This document shows positions 15,676 to 25,076 of a stretch of DNA of 64,000 nt, piece by piece. The translations under genes were made by a program, and so were the position numbers. Below the pieces are notes generated by a model. It had not been told where the DNA came from. It worked only from the letters and a program-made list of their open reading frames with translations, and ran no database searches. Location: the NCBI GenBank assembly GCA_902579465.1, contig CACHGV010000001.1, forward strand, positions 124,001 through 188,000, given 5' to 3'. How positions within the stretch are numbered: position 1 is the stretch's first letter; each line of letters starts with the position of its first letter. The DNA comes from an uncultured Pelagibacteraceae bacterium (GTDB lineage: Bacteria; Pseudomonadota; Alphaproteobacteria; Pelagibacterales; Pelagibacteraceae).

Positions 15676-16149
15676 TTAAGTAAACCATCTAAAACCCTCA
15701 TACATCGCAATTCCGTAAATTGAGTGTCTGATTAGAAATATAATTGATGTTTTAATTGGTATTTCAGTCTTATTTGCAAACACGCCCTGTCCTGTAAATG
15801 GTAGAAATATCAGTAATGGAGCTAGTGTTGTTAGAGCTCCAAATATAAAGCCTGAAAAATATGTCATTTTTAGACCTACTAATAAAAAACAAAAATAATA
15901 GATTACAGCCCAACAAATCGACACATAATAGTGAAAAATCCAGCCAAGCACTACCTCATACCTAAAATTTGGCATTTGGGCAATATTTGGGTTGTAAAAA
16001 GTACCATTTTTAAGCATATAGTAAGTCCATCTTCCAACAATGCCCCAAGATGGTTCTGGAATACCAATTAATTTGAGTAAATAACCTAGAATATCGAGAA
16101 TTATGCAAGAAAATATCCCAGCAATTAAAATACTAATTATATCTATCAA
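15676..16149 (-). CDS. DUF2938-like membrane protein
   Basis: A 157-residue integral membrane protein with four or five hydrophobic helices. WGIVGRWTYYMLKNG, the HYYVSICWAVIYYF helix and SGFIFGALTTLAPLLIFLPFTGQGVFA look like the DUF2938 family, whose function is unknown to me. The start is a TTG (15 bases after the stop of the small upstream gene counting its own stop codon) preceded by GAGG, a reasonable ribosome-binding site; no good internal ATG exists before conserved sequence. It lies between the candidate RNA and the recombinase. Confidence 0.65.
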   Translation of the reverse strand: MIDIISILIAGIFSCIILDILGYLLKLIGIPEPSWGIVGRWTYYMLKNGTFYNPNIAQMPNFRYEVVLGWIFHYYVSICWAVIYYFCFLLVGLKMTYFSGFIFGALTTLAPLLIFLPFTGQGVFANKTEIPIKTSIIFLIRHSIYGIAMYEGFRWFT

Positions 16150-16155
16150 ATAACC

Positions 16156-16320
16156 TCAAAACATTAATAAAAATAATAAAACAAATATGCTTATAAAAAA
16201 AATGCCGAAAATAATCATTAATATTCTATTTTTTGTTTGCTCTTTTAATTTTGGCCAATAATTCATGATTAGAAATGTTCCAATAACAACAATTAGTCCA
16301 ATTAAGACATATTTAGGCAT
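16156..16320 (-). CDS. Small two-helix membrane protein (54 aa), unrecognised
   Basis: Too short for the ORF track. The minus-strand frame reads MPKYVLIGLIVVIGTFLIMNYWPKL, a charged linker KEQTKNR and a second helix ILMIIFGIFFISIFVLLF before TGA. Two hydrophobic segments of about 18 residues separated by a basic turn look like a real small membrane protein. ATG 16320 has AGAAG 7 bases upstream; another in-frame ATG at 16326 overlaps that motif and is less likely. It ends 6 bases before the DUF2938-like gene, so the two probably form one transcript. No function is assigned. Confidence 0.55.
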   Translation of the reverse strand: MPKYVLIGLIVVIGTFLIMNYWPKLKEQTKNRILMIIFGIFFISIFVLLFLLMF

Positions 16321-16364
16321 AAACATTCTTCTACATTAAATGCTTGACTTATTAAATGAGTTAT

Positions 16365-16405
16365 ATTATTACTAGTGATAATTAATTGTTATCAATAGTA
16401 ATAAT
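16365..16405. promoter_or_regulatory. 41-bp palindrome abutting the recombinase start codon
   Basis: Outer arms ATTATTACTA and TAGTAATAAT are perfect 10-bp inverted repeats; after one mismatch the inner arms TGATAA and TTATCA continue the symmetry around a 7-base centre. The last base is directly followed by the ATG of the tyrosine recombinase at 16406, and no Shine-Dalgarno is present. It could be a recombination core site, an operator for autoregulation, or an mRNA hairpin that hides the start codon. Confidence 0.7.
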
Positions 16406-17362
16406 ATGAATGAGCTAACTACTGAATTAAAATCACTTCATGATGAAACATTAAAAAACCTCAAAAGCTCAAAAGCTGATAATACTTTGAGGGCTTATAA
16501 GTCCGATTTTAAAGATTTCGGTGTGTTTTGTGCTAATCATGGCTTGAATTCATTGCCAACTGAGCCAAAAATAGTTTCATTATATCTAACTCACCTCTCT
16601 AAAAAATCAAAAATAAGCACATTAAGACGAAGATTGGTGTCAATTAGTATGGTACATAAGTTGAAAGGCCATTACTTAGATACCAAACATCCAATTATAA
16701 TTGAAAATTTAATGGGAATAAGAAGGATGATAGGAAGCATTCAAAAAGGTAAAAAACCGTTATTAATCAATCATTTAAAAATAGTTATTAAAGTAATAAA
16801 TGAACAAAAAACTGAAGAAATAAAAAAATTAAGAGACAAATCCATAATCTTAATTGGCTTTGGAGGTGGATTTAGAAGAAATGAATTAATGTCAATAGAT
16901 CATGAAGATTTAGAATTTGTTCCTGAAGGTCTAAAAATAAATATTAAAAGATCAAAAACTGATCAATTTGGTGAGGGAATGACCAAAGGAATACCCTACT
17001 TCACTAATGAAATTTACTGCCCAGTTAAAAACTTAAAAAAATGGTTAGAAATTTCTAAAATTAAGACTGGGCCAATATTTAGAAGGTTTTCAAGAGGTTT
17101 GACATTAACAGATAAAAGATTAACAGACCAATCCGTAGTTTTGATAATTAAAGAATATTTGAAATTAGCAGGAATCGATAACAAAAATTTTGCAGGTCAT
17201 AGTTTAAGGTCAGGTTTTGCTACAGTAGCGGCAGAATCTGGTGCTGATGAGCGAAGCATAATGACTATGACAGGCCACAAATCAACACAAATGGTTAGAA
17301 GATATATTAGAGAAGCAAATATATTTAAAAACAATGCGTTAAATAAAATTAAGATTGAATAA
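16406..17362 (+). CDS. Tyrosine recombinase/integrase
   Basis: A complete 318-residue phage-integrase-family protein that breaks and rejoins DNA through a covalent 3'-phosphotyrosine. The N-terminal SAM-like DNA-binding domain covers about 1-105 (NTLRAYKSDFKDFGVFC), the catalytic domain about 125-310. All catalytic residues are present: Arg157 in GFRRNEL, Lys184 in KRSKTD, His265 and Arg268 in HSLRSG, His291 in GHKS and Tyr300 in MVRRYIRE. It is not XerC or XerD by context; it looks like an orphan recombinase of the type that reads arrays or islands. It overlaps the convergent FkbM gene by 14 bases. The start directly follows a palindrome. Confidence 0.9.
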   Translation: MNELTTELKSLHDETLKNLKSSKADNTLRAYKSDFKDFGVFCANHGLNSLPTEPKIVSLYLTHLSKKSKISTLRRRLVSISMVHKLKGHYLDTKHPIIIENLMGIRRMIGSIQKGKKPLLINHLKIVIKVINEQKTEEIKKLRDKSIILIGFGGGFRRNELMSIDHEDLEFVPEGLKINIKRSKTDQFGEGMTKGIPYFTNEIYCPVKNLKKWLEISKIKTGPIFRRFSRGLTLTDKRLTDQSVVLIIKEYLKLAGIDNKNFAGHSLRSGFATVAAESGADERSIMTMTGHKSTQMVRRYIREANIFKNNALNKIKIE

Positions 17363-18134
17363 AATTTGAGAAAAAATGATCGTCATCGATTGAATAGTGA
17401 TGATTAAAATTATTTTTTCTTAAAAAATCAAAAACATTTTTTCTTTGATTTTCCATAACTTCTACTTGTAAAAAAATATTGTTATTGAGAATAAAATTAC
17501 AACCACCTTTTAAAACATTTAATTCGTGTCTTTCAACGTCAATTTTAATTAAAATTTTTTTTCCTATCAAGTTCTCAAAAATCGAGTCTAAAGTGTCTAA
17601 TTTAACGGTTTCGTAGATAATTTTTGATTTATCATATTTATAAATTTCATCATCTAATGTATTTAAAACAGACGAACCCCCAGTTTTATTTAGATCGCTA
17701 TACCAAATTTTATCACTACCTTTAGTATTGGATAAAGCAAGATTATATATATTTATCTTAGATTTATTTAACTGAATATTTTTTTTTAGTTTTTCATAAT
17801 TTAAATTGTTGGGTTCAAAAGCATAAACGTTAGGTATTAATTTCTCGTGATAAAAAAACAATGAATAGAATCCTTTATATGATCCAATATCAAAAAAATA
17901 CTCAAATTTATTATTCATTAAATAATTTTCTAAGAAATCAAATCTGTCCTTATCATAATAACTTGTAAGAAAAATTTCTCTATCAATTGAGTCTGAAAGT
18001 GATAAATACATTTTAAAACTATAAATATCAAAAATAATCAAGCCACCAACTTTTCTTAGTAAAGATGGAATTGCTCTTTTAAATAATTTAAAACTATATA
18101 AATATCTGGAAATTTTTAAAAAATAATTATTCAT
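17349..18134 (-). CDS. FkbM-family methyltransferase
   Basis: A SAM-dependent O-methyltransferase of the FkbM type, often found in polysaccharide and glycan gene clusters. In 261 residues: SAM-binding YFFDIGSYKGFYSLFF near 98, the acidic strand end VYAFEPNNLNYEKLKKNI, and the family hallmark LIKIDVERHELNVLKGG near 200. The start codon shares one base with the stop of the upstream GT9 gene. It is the last gene of the six-gene minus-strand glycan cassette and would cap or decorate a sugar (inference). Extremely A+T-rich, like the rest of the cassette. Confidence 0.88.
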   Translation of the reverse strand: MNNYFLKISRYLYSFKLFKRAIPSLLRKVGGLIIFDIYSFKMYLSLSDSIDREIFLTSYYDKDRFDFLENYLMNNKFEYFFDIGSYKGFYSLFFYHEKLIPNVYAFEPNNLNYEKLKKNIQLNKSKINIYNLALSNTKGSDKIWYSDLNKTGGSSVLNTLDDEIYKYDKSKIIYETVKLDTLDSIFENLIGKKILIKIDVERHELNVLKGGCNFILNNNIFLQVEVMENQRKNVFDFLRKNNFNHHYSIDDDHFFSNFIQS

Positions 18135-19087
18135 TATAAATTTTCAATAATTTTTCTACTAAGGTTATCAAAATCTTCTCTTATAATTTGAACTTTATTA
18201 TAAAAATGATGATTATAGGATGAAAAAAATTTAATTTCTGAATTATCAACTATATCAATAACTTTTATATTATAATTAGAAGCTATATGAGATGGTGCAC
18301 CATGACATGATATTAGACAATTACTATTTTTAATTAAAAATTGAAGTTCAAAAATATTAATTTTATCTTTTATAACTACATTTTTATTATTATTAATATA
18401 ATTGCTGATTTTTAATTCTTCTAAAAGCGGGTTCTCAAAAAATCCGTTTACAATAATAACTTTATTATTTTTGGATAAAATTGAGAGGAAATTAACAAAC
18501 TGTACAAAAGTAGGTTCGATATTTTTATATGTTTTAATATAATTTTTAAATATCCATTTTTCATCAAAATTTAAAATTATATATTCAAAATTTAATTTTT
18601 CATAATTAAGGAATTTTTTGTTTTCAAAATTTAATAGAAAATTTAAGTCTGTTGAATTAAAATCACAATTAATATTTGAGAGAAAACTTTTAATTAAATG
18701 GATCTTTGGAATATTGTAATCAATAAAATAAACATTGTTAAAAAAATATTTAAATAAGCTTTTAATCGAGGAGGATGGAGTGAATAGTGTTTTATTCGGT
18801 GAACTTTTAAAAATAGAAGTATAAATAGATCTTTTTTTTCCATCTAAAATTAGAATATGATCATAATTATTTAAAGATAAATATAAGGAAAATTTATTTA
18901 AAAAATTTTCTGGGTACAGAAAAACCTTATTAAAAAAATTGAAACTTTTAACATAATCATAGTTTAAATTAGAGCAAACTATATCAATTTTACAATTTTT
19001 AAATTTACGTTTTAAAGATGAAAATATAGGCGTAGAAACTAAAAAGTCCCCTATTCTATCTGTTCTAAAAACTAGAATCTTATCCAC
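18134..19087 (-). CDS. Glycosyltransferase family 9 (heptosyltransferase-like)
   Basis: A 317-residue GT9 protein, the family that adds heptose and related sugars to the LPS core. The N-terminal signature ILVFRTDRIGDFLVSTPIF (4-22) is clear; the C-terminal nucleotide-sugar part shows LISCHGAPSHIASNYN, the family motif that normally reads G..SG..H.A. The middle is Lys/Asn-rich and poorly conserved. It follows a short methyltransferase gene after 24 bases and touches the FkbM gene. The acceptor and donor cannot be predicted. Confidence 0.85.
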   Translation of the reverse strand: MDKILVFRTDRIGDFLVSTPIFSSLKRKFKNCKIDIVCSNLNYDYVKSFNFFNKVFLYPENFLNKFSLYLSLNNYDHILILDGKKRSIYTSIFKSSPNKTLFTPSSSIKSLFKYFFNNVYFIDYNIPKIHLIKSFLSNINCDFNSTDLNFLLNFENKKFLNYEKLNFEYIILNFDEKWIFKNYIKTYKNIEPTFVQFVNFLSILSKNNKVIIVNGFFENPLLEELKISNYINNNKNVVIKDKINIFELQFLIKNSNCLISCHGAPSHIASNYNIKVIDIVDNSEIKFFSSYNHHFYNKVQIIREDFDNLSRKIIENL

Positions 19088-19111
19088 TAAAGCTACAAAG
19101 ATTAGTCATAT

Positions 19112-19750
19112 TCATTTCTCAAACAAACATATTTTTTCATTAAAATTTAGATTTAAAGAATATTTATCGCTTATAAATTTAGCTTCCTCTAGAGACATTA
19201 TATTTTCTGAATTCCCACTAATTTCTTTTAATTTATAGTGAAATAGTTTTTTAAAATTAAAAGATAATTTTGGAACAATATTTTTATACCAATTCATGCC
19301 CTTTCTAGAAGTTATTAATATACCATTATCATTAAGCATTTTAAAAAGGTTATCTATAAAATAATAATAAGACATTTTGCAACAACTGTATGATTTAATG
19401 TTATTATCTACTATTATATCAAATTTTTGATTATGAAATAAATCATAAAAATTTGTAGAAAATTTATCACATAAATAAACTTTATAATTATCTAAATTAA
19501 GATTATTAGCTTTAAATATCTCATGAGATGAAACTGAAATGCCAAAGACAATATTCTTATTTAATATCACTTGAGCAAAATATGAATTTCCAATACCTAC
19601 ATGTAAAATTTTTTTATTTTCTAAATTAATGTTTTTTTTTAAATGATGAATAATTTCTTTTTCATCACTTGTTGAACTTCTATCCTCCCAATATGAATAG
19701 TTATTTTTAAAGTTAGGTTTTGAGCAATTACAAATGTAGCTGTTTTTCAT
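19112..19750 (-). CDS. Class I SAM-dependent methyltransferase
   Basis: A 212-residue protein. SAM motif I is ILHVGIGNSYFAQVIL near 48, followed by GISVSSHE (acidic-loop region, with Glu) and FDIIVDNNIKSYSCC (motif IV). The start MKNSYICNCSKPNFKNNYSYWEDR holds three cysteines in a CxC..C arrangement, unusual for this class and possibly metal-binding. The substrate is unknown; context suggests a glycan or glycolipid. Its first 23 bases overlap the end of the deacetylase gene. Confidence 0.7.
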   Translation of the reverse strand: MKNSYICNCSKPNFKNNYSYWEDRSSTSDEKEIIHHLKKNINLENKKILHVGIGNSYFAQVILNKNIVFGISVSSHEIFKANNLNLDNYKVYLCDKFSTNFYDLFHNQKFDIIVDNNIKSYSCCKMSYYYFIDNLFKMLNDNGILITSRKGMNWYKNIVPKLSFNFKKLFHYKLKEISGNSENIMSLEEAKFISDKYSLNLNFNEKICLFEK

Positions 19751-20438
19751 TATATTTTATATCCTCATAAAAAGTTTTAAGTTTTAAGAAAATTTTAAGC
19801 CTAGATAGATCGTTGGACATATGAATACGAGGTATAAAAAACTTTTTATGTTTAAGTGTATTAAATCTAGATCTAACAGTAGTTACACCAAATTTATACT
19901 CTTCTTTAACTGTATTAGCAGAAAAATTATTTACTTGACCAAAAGGATAACTAAATGAGTCAATATTTGATCCTATAAAATCTTGTATTATATTTTTAGA
20001 ATTATAAATTTCATCCTTAATTTGTGCTTCATTTAAAGTTGTAAGTGACATATGTGATTTACCATGGGAGCCAATAGACATTCCATGACTTAACCATTCG
20101 ACTAAATCGTTTTTTGTTAATAGTTCTTTGTAAACATAACTTTTGTGTCCTGTATCCCATTTATTAGATTCACCAATAAAATCTGAAACTACAAAACAAG
20201 TAGAGACAAAATTATATTTTTTTAGAATAGGTAAAGCATTAATGATATTGTCTTTATATCCATCATCAAAAGTTATTATTATCGGCTTATTAATATTTTT
20301 ATGAGTTTCATTTAAAGAGATTGAATTGAAACCAGACTTACTTAAATAATCTAGCTGATTTTCAAAATTAGTAATACTTACAGACAAATGAGATTTATCA
20401 TTTGATATTGAATGATACATCAAAACTGGAATAATCAA
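19728..20438 (-). CDS. Polysaccharide deacetylase (NodB-like)
   Basis: A 236-residue carbohydrate esterase family 4 protein that removes acetyl groups from N-acetylated sugars. The catalytic motifs are clear: ITFDDGYKDN near 54 (base Asp and metal Asp), SHGKSHMSL near 123 (the HxxxH metal ligands) and FSYPFGQ near 162. There is no signal peptide, so it may act on a cytoplasmic or lipid-linked precursor. It starts 1 base after the glycosyltransferase stop and overlaps the next gene by 23 bases. Confidence 0.88.
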   Translation of the reverse strand: MIIPVLMYHSISNDKSHLSVSITNFENQLDYLSKSGFNSISLNETHKNINKPIIITFDDGYKDNIINALPILKKYNFVSTCFVVSDFIGESNKWDTGHKSYVYKELLTKNDLVEWLSHGMSIGSHGKSHMSLTTLNEAQIKDEIYNSKNIIQDFIGSNIDSFSYPFGQVNNFSANTVKEEYKFGVTTVRSRFNTLKHKKFFIPRIHMSNDLSRLKIFLKLKTFYEDIKYNEKQLHL

Positions 20439-22544
20439 CTAAAACTCCCAAATATATTTTTTTTTAGAATTTATATTAAAAGTTTTATTTATCATGTATT
20501 CTGTAACTAAATTTGAGTTCATATATTTATGATATTTATTATAGCCAGCCTTAGCAATATTTATTCTTAATTTATCGTTGTCTAAAAGACGTTGTATCTT
20601 TTTGCTTAAATCTTCAATATTTGAGTAAAAAACGACTTCATTATTTTTAAAAATTTTATCTAGCATAGTTGCTTTCTCAACAAATGTTAAAATTCCATTT
20701 CCAATAAGTTGTGCAATTCGGTCACTGCTATAAAACTTCATAGGTCTGCCTTGACTTAAATTTAGTGCCATTTTTGAAAGTTTAAGTTTCCTTTTAAATT
20801 CATCTGCCCAAATTGGTTGTTTATTGGTCATTCCATAAATATCAAATTTAATATTAGTGTTTTTTTTAATTAAATCTTGAATAAAATATTCTCTATTATC
20901 GATTTTTCCTTTTTTTAAAACACCTCTATGAACGCCATGTGACATTGCAAAAAAAATATCATAAACGAAGTTTTTATTTTTAAAAACTTGCATATTATCT
21001 AATGTTGGATCGACAGGATTTGGTATATAATAACAAGATTTTTGATTAAGTTTAATTGCACTTGGTGCAGTTGTACAAAAATTACTGTCCATAAGTTTGT
21101 ATTTTTGAAGAAATCTTTTTTTATTATGAAGCCAGTCTTTATTATCCATTTTATCAAGAAACCATTGTGCAAATTTGATATTTGGATAAAATTTTTTTAT
21201 TTTTATAATTGTTTCATTGGAAATCATATCGGCATGACCCATTAAAATTAAGTCTGGCTTAAAATTAGCTGTAATATCAAGAAGTTTGTTATTTAATGTT
21301 TTTGATCCTTTATAATCTTTTATAGATTTTTCAAAACTGATAACATCACGATCACTCAACGTGACAACGGAATTTAAATTTCTTATTAGTCCATTATTTA
21401 TTCTTCTACCAGTATTGTAGAACAATCTGGCATTATGTCTTATATTAAAGTTTGTTACATGAATTATTTTTTTTGTTTTACTATATAGATCGTATTTATC
21501 CGTCATTAATTCATATCTATAATTATCAATAATTTTTGATATAAAATTATCAGTAAGATAAAAGTTTTTTAAACTTTTATATTGTAAAAGTTTTAATTTT
21601 TTTTCATCTTCGATTAAAGATTTTACAGAATTATAAATATTACTTTCATTCAAATTCTTAATAATAATTGCATCGGTTACTGTTTCCTTAAGACCACCTT
21701 TGTCACTAATAATTACTGCACATCCTCTACTTGATGCTTCTAGACTTGATCTCCCAAAAGGTTCATTCCACCTTGAGCATGCAACTGATATTGATACCTC
21801 TTCTAATTTTTTTAATATATATGAATGTTCTTTAAATCCAAAGTTAATATATCTTGGGTGCTCAAAATTAAGTTTTTCTCTGGGCTCATCTCCAAATACA
21901 TAAACTTTCCAGTCTTTATAATTTTTTAAAATTTTAAGTGATGCTTTGCCAAACAAGTCATAACCTTTTGAAGAATTAAGTTTTCCTACAAAAGCAATAA
22001 TTTTCTTTTTCTTGTTTATATTAACTTTTTTTCTATTTGTTGATTGATGTATTACTATTAACTTTGTAGAATTTTGATAGAATTTATCTAGATTTGATGT
22101 GAATTGATCTTTGGTCCAGTTACTATTAAAAATTATTTTATCACAATTATTAATTAATGATATTCTCTCTTCAATTTTTTCTGAACCACTGATTGATAGA
22201 GGATCATTATGAAAATATAAAACAAATTTTCTATTTTTAAGATGTTTTAAAGATTCCAAATATTTTGGCCTATTATGAACTTCAATTATATTAGATTTTC
22301 TTTTATTTTCTATTTTTAAAAAGTTATTTAAATAAATTTTTGTTAAACTCTTAAAATATCTTTTTTCTAAAGGTATATTTACATAGTTTTTTGAAAATCG
22401 CTGTTTAAGATCTGTGTTACCAAATATTCTTATATTTTTTTTATACCTACTTAATTTGCTTACTGCATTAATAAAAATAGAAACTGCTCCAGCATAATCG
22501 GGAGAATAATTTTCTTTATAGGGTAATAGTATTGAAATTTTCAT
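20439..22544 (-). CDS. Two-domain glycosyltransferase (GT4 plus CgeB-like)
   Basis: A large protein (about 701 residues) that seems to fuse two transferases. The N-terminal half is GT-B family 4: FVGKLNSSKGYDLF near 190 and the E-x7-E motif NEPFGRSSLEASSRG. The C-terminal half (about 365-700) starts IIHVTNFNIRHNARLFYNTGRRI and ends with SSDRIAQLIGNGILTF, a CgeB/DUF3880-like pattern used by spore-coat and surface-glycan enzymes. The track start at 22559 is a TTG; the ATG at 22544 overlaps the upstream gene less and is preferred, though A8 sits right before it. It leads the glycan genes behind the GIY-YIG protein. Confidence 0.82.
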   Translation of the reverse strand: MKISILLPYKENYSPDYAGAVSIFINAVSKLSRYKKNIRIFGNTDLKQRFSKNYVNIPLEKRYFKSLTKIYLNNFLKIENKRKSNIIEVHNRPKYLESLKHLKNRKFVLYFHNDPLSISGSEKIEERISLINNCDKIIFNSNWTKDQFTSNLDKFYQNSTKLIVIHQSTNRKKVNINKKKKIIAFVGKLNSSKGYDLFGKASLKILKNYKDWKVYVFGDEPREKLNFEHPRYINFGFKEHSYILKKLEEVSISVACSRWNEPFGRSSLEASSRGCAVIISDKGGLKETVTDAIIIKNLNESNIYNSVKSLIEDEKKLKLLQYKSLKNFYLTDNFISKIIDNYRYELMTDKYDLYSKTKKIIHVTNFNIRHNARLFYNTGRRINNGLIRNLNSVVTLSDRDVISFEKSIKDYKGSKTLNNKLLDITANFKPDLILMGHADMISNETIIKIKKFYPNIKFAQWFLDKMDNKDWLHNKKRFLQKYKLMDSNFCTTAPSAIKLNQKSCYYIPNPVDPTLDNMQVFKNKNFVYDIFFAMSHGVHRGVLKKGKIDNREYFIQDLIKKNTNIKFDIYGMTNKQPIWADEFKRKLKLSKMALNLSQGRPMKFYSSDRIAQLIGNGILTFVEKATMLDKIFKNNEVVFYSNIEDLSKKIQRLLDNDKLRINIAKAGYNKYHKYMNSNLVTEYMINKTFNINSKKKYIWEF

Positions 22545-22797
22545 TTTTTTTGTATTCAAGTATTAGTTCATTTCTCAATTTATAATTTTTTTTAAGTTTG
22601 TATTCTTCTTTCATAGCTATTATTTTACTATTATATTTTTTTAAATATACGATTTTCCACCTTCTTCCTCTTGTAAATTTTGCACCTTTGGAGTTATTGT
22701 GAAGATATAACCTATTACTTATATTATTTGTATAACCTACGTAAGATCGATATTTATCAGATTTTTTAGATAATATTAAATATACACAATATATCAT
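22516..22797 (-). CDS. GIY-YIG domain endonuclease-like protein
   Basis: A 93-residue single-domain protein. The two strands of the fold read CVYLI (4-8) and SYVGYT (18-23), followed by Arg29 in NRLYLHN, KGAKFTRGRRWKIVY and a Glu in AMKEEYKLKK, which together match free-standing GIY-YIG nucleases of the YhbQ/SLX1-like group. Such proteins nick DNA, but many single-domain copies have no assigned role. It is the first gene of the minus-strand cassette and overlaps the glycosyltransferase by 29 bases, an unexpected partner. Start: ATG 22797. Confidence 0.85.
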   Translation of the reverse strand: MIYCVYLILSKKSDKYRSYVGYTNNISNRLYLHNNSKGAKFTRGRRWKIVYLKKYNSKIIAMKEEYKLKKNYKLRNELILEYKKNENFNTITL

Positions 22798-22896
22798 TAA
22801 GAATTATATATTTTTATATGCAAAATAATTATACAGGTACCTAAAGTTAGATAAATTTTTTTTAATACAAATTAAGTCAATTTAATAGCTTGATTT

Positions 22897-25002
22897 TTAT
22901 CCAGCAATAACAGCAAGCAACAACAATGCTACTATATTTGTAATTTTAATCATCGGATTAACAGCTGGACCTGCAGTATCCTTATAGGGATCACCAACAG
23001 TATCACCAGTAACTGCAGCTTTATGGGCTTCCGATCCCTTACCGCCGAATTTACCATCTTCAATATATTTCTTTGCATTATCCCAAGCGCCTCCCCCTGC
23101 AGTCATTGAAACAGCAACAAATAGACCTGTTATTATAACTCCCAACAACATAGCTCCAAGTGATGATAATGCTGCGACTTGTCCACCTATGAAATAAATT
23201 ACTATGTACAAGACAATAGGAGATAAAATCGGCAATAAAGATGGAATTATCATTTCTTTAATTGCTGCTTTTGTAAGTAAATCAACAAGTTTACCATAAT
23301 CAGGTTTGGCCTTTCTTTTCATTATTCCTGGTATTTTTTTAAACTGTCTTCTAACTTCAATAACAACTTCACCACCTGCTCTACCAACTGCTTGCATACC
23401 CATTGATCCAAATAAATAAGGAAGCATTCCACCTATAAGCAAACCAACAACTACATAAGGATTTGATAGATCAAAAGTTACAGCTATTCCTTCTAAATTT
23501 GAACCAGCAACTTTTGAAAAATGTTTTATATCTTCAGTATATGCTGCAAAAAGAACTAATGCACCAAGACCTGCAGAACCTATTGCATAACCTTTAGTCA
23601 CAGCTTTAGTCGTATTTCCAACTGCGTCGAGAGCATCGGTCGTTTTACGAACATTTTTAGGAAGATTTGACATTTCGGCTATACCACCAGCATTATCTGT
23701 AACGGGGCCATAAGCATCTAAAGCAACAACCATACCAGCTAGTGCCAGCATTGTAGTTACAGCAATAGCAATACCATAAAGGCCTGCGATATGGTTAGTC
23801 CATAAAATACCACCAACAATTATTAATGCCGGAACAGCAGTAGCTTCCATAGAGACCGCTAAACCTTGAATAACATTTGTACCGTGTCCTGTTGTTGATG
23901 ATTGAGCAACACTTTTAACAGGTCTGTAATCAGTTCCGGTATAATATTCTGTAATCCAAATTATTAATCCTGTTATAACTAAACCAATGATACCACAAAA
24001 ATAAAGACTTAAACCATTGAATGACTTTCCATTAGCTACATATTCCGTAGTAAAGCCTATAACATGCTTGGTTATTGGAAATAGAATTACCAATGAGCTA
24101 ATAGCTGTTATCACAAAACCTTTATACATTGCTTTCATAATATTTTTATCACTACCAAGAGTAACAAAAAAAGTTCCAAGAATTGACGTTAAAATACAAG
24201 CACCACCAATTGCTAAAGGATAGATCATCATATTAAAATCATTTACAAAGAATATAGATGAAAGAACCATTGTAGCAACAATAGTTACTGCGTAAGTTTC
24301 AAAAAGATCTGCTGCCATACCTGCACAATCTCCAACATTATCACCAACATTGTCAGCTATAACAGCTGGATTTCTTGGATCGTCCTCAGGTATACCAGCT
24401 TCAACCTTACCTACTAAATCAGCACCAACGTCTGCTCCCTTTGTAAAAATTCCTCCACCCAGTCTTGCAAAAATTGAGATTAATGAAGCACCAAAGCCTA
24501 ATGCAACTAAAGCATTAACTATTTCTCTCTCATCAACTCCATTTTTTACTAAAAAATAATAATATACAGCTATTGCAAGTAAAGCTAATCCAGCTACCAA
24601 CATACCAGTAACAGCACCTGATTTAAATGCAATTGATAAACCACTAGCTAAACTTTTTCTTGATGCTTCAGCAGTTCTAACGTTTGCTTGAACAGATACA
24701 ATCATACCTACGTAACCTGCAATACCTGATAATGTAGCTCCAATTAAATAACCTAGTCCAACTAAAGGACTGAACAAAATTGTAATAACAATTAGTACTA
24801 CAACACCAACAATTGCAATAGTTTTGTACTGTCTGTTTAAATATGCTCTAGCACCTTCCTGAATTGCAGATGCGATTTCAAGCATTTTAGCATTACCAGA
24901 GCTTGAATTTAAAATATTTCTTCCTGTTATAAAACCGTAAACGATGGATAATATTCCAGCCGCTATAATATAATACATTATTGTTTCAGTTGATGTGTTC
25001 AT
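22897..25002 (-). CDS. hppA: K+-independent membrane pyrophosphatase, proton pumping
   Basis: Couples hydrolysis of pyrophosphate to H+ export across the inner membrane and so saves energy. The 701 residues form about 16 helices. The substrate motif [23 protein letters not shown] and the mirror motif near the C-terminus ([15 protein letters not shown]) are present. [10 protein letters not shown] carries Lys where K+-dependent enzymes have Ala, which marks the K+-independent class. AGGAA lies 5 bases before the ATG, one of the few clear ribosome-binding sites here. It ends the long rib-nusB-thiL operon (74-bp gap upstream), or has its own promoter in that gap. Confidence 0.96.
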   Translation of the reverse strand: MNTSTETIMYYIIAAGILSIVYGFITGRNILNSSSGNAKMLEIASAIQEGARAYLNRQYKTIAIVGVVVLIVITILFSPLVGLGYLIGATLSGIAGYVGMIVSVQANVRTAEASRKSLASGLSIAFKSGAVTGMLVAGLALLAIAVYYYFLVKNGVDEREIVNALVALGFGASLISIFARLGGGIFTKGADVGADLVGKVEAGIPEDDPRNPAVIADNVGDNVGDCAGMAADLFETYAVTIVATMVLSSIFFVNDFNMMIYPLAIGGACILTSILGTFFVTLGSDKNIMKAMYKGFVITAISSLVILFPITKHVIGFTTEYVANGKSFNGLSLYFCGIIGLVITGLIIWITEYYTGTDYRPVKSVAQSSTTGHGTNVIQGLAVSMEATAVPALIIVGGILWTNHIAGLYGIAIAVTTMLALAGMVVALDAYGPVTDNAGGIAEMSNLPKNVRKTTDALDAVGNTTKAVTKGYAIGSAGLGALVLFAAYTEDIKHFSKVAGSNLEGIAVTFDLSNPYVVVGLLIGGMLPYLFGSMGMQAVGRAGGEVVIEVRRQFKKIPGIMKRKAKPDYGKLVDLLTKAAIKEMIIPSLLPILSPIVLYIVIYFIGGQVAALSSLGAMLLGVIITGLFVAVSMTAGGGAWDNAKKYIEDGKFGGKGSEAHKAAVTGDTVGDPYKDTAGPAVNPMIKITNIVALLLLAVIAG

Positions 25003-25076
25003 TGGTTCCTTTGTTAATTAAAGTTATGAAAAACATGTAATACAAAATATGATATAAAACGCAATATTTAACTTTC

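Noticed and set aside
22545-22559. TTG start for the fused glycosyltransferase
   Set aside because: The ATG at 22544 is in frame and reduces the overlap with the GIY-YIG gene; the TTG remains possible.
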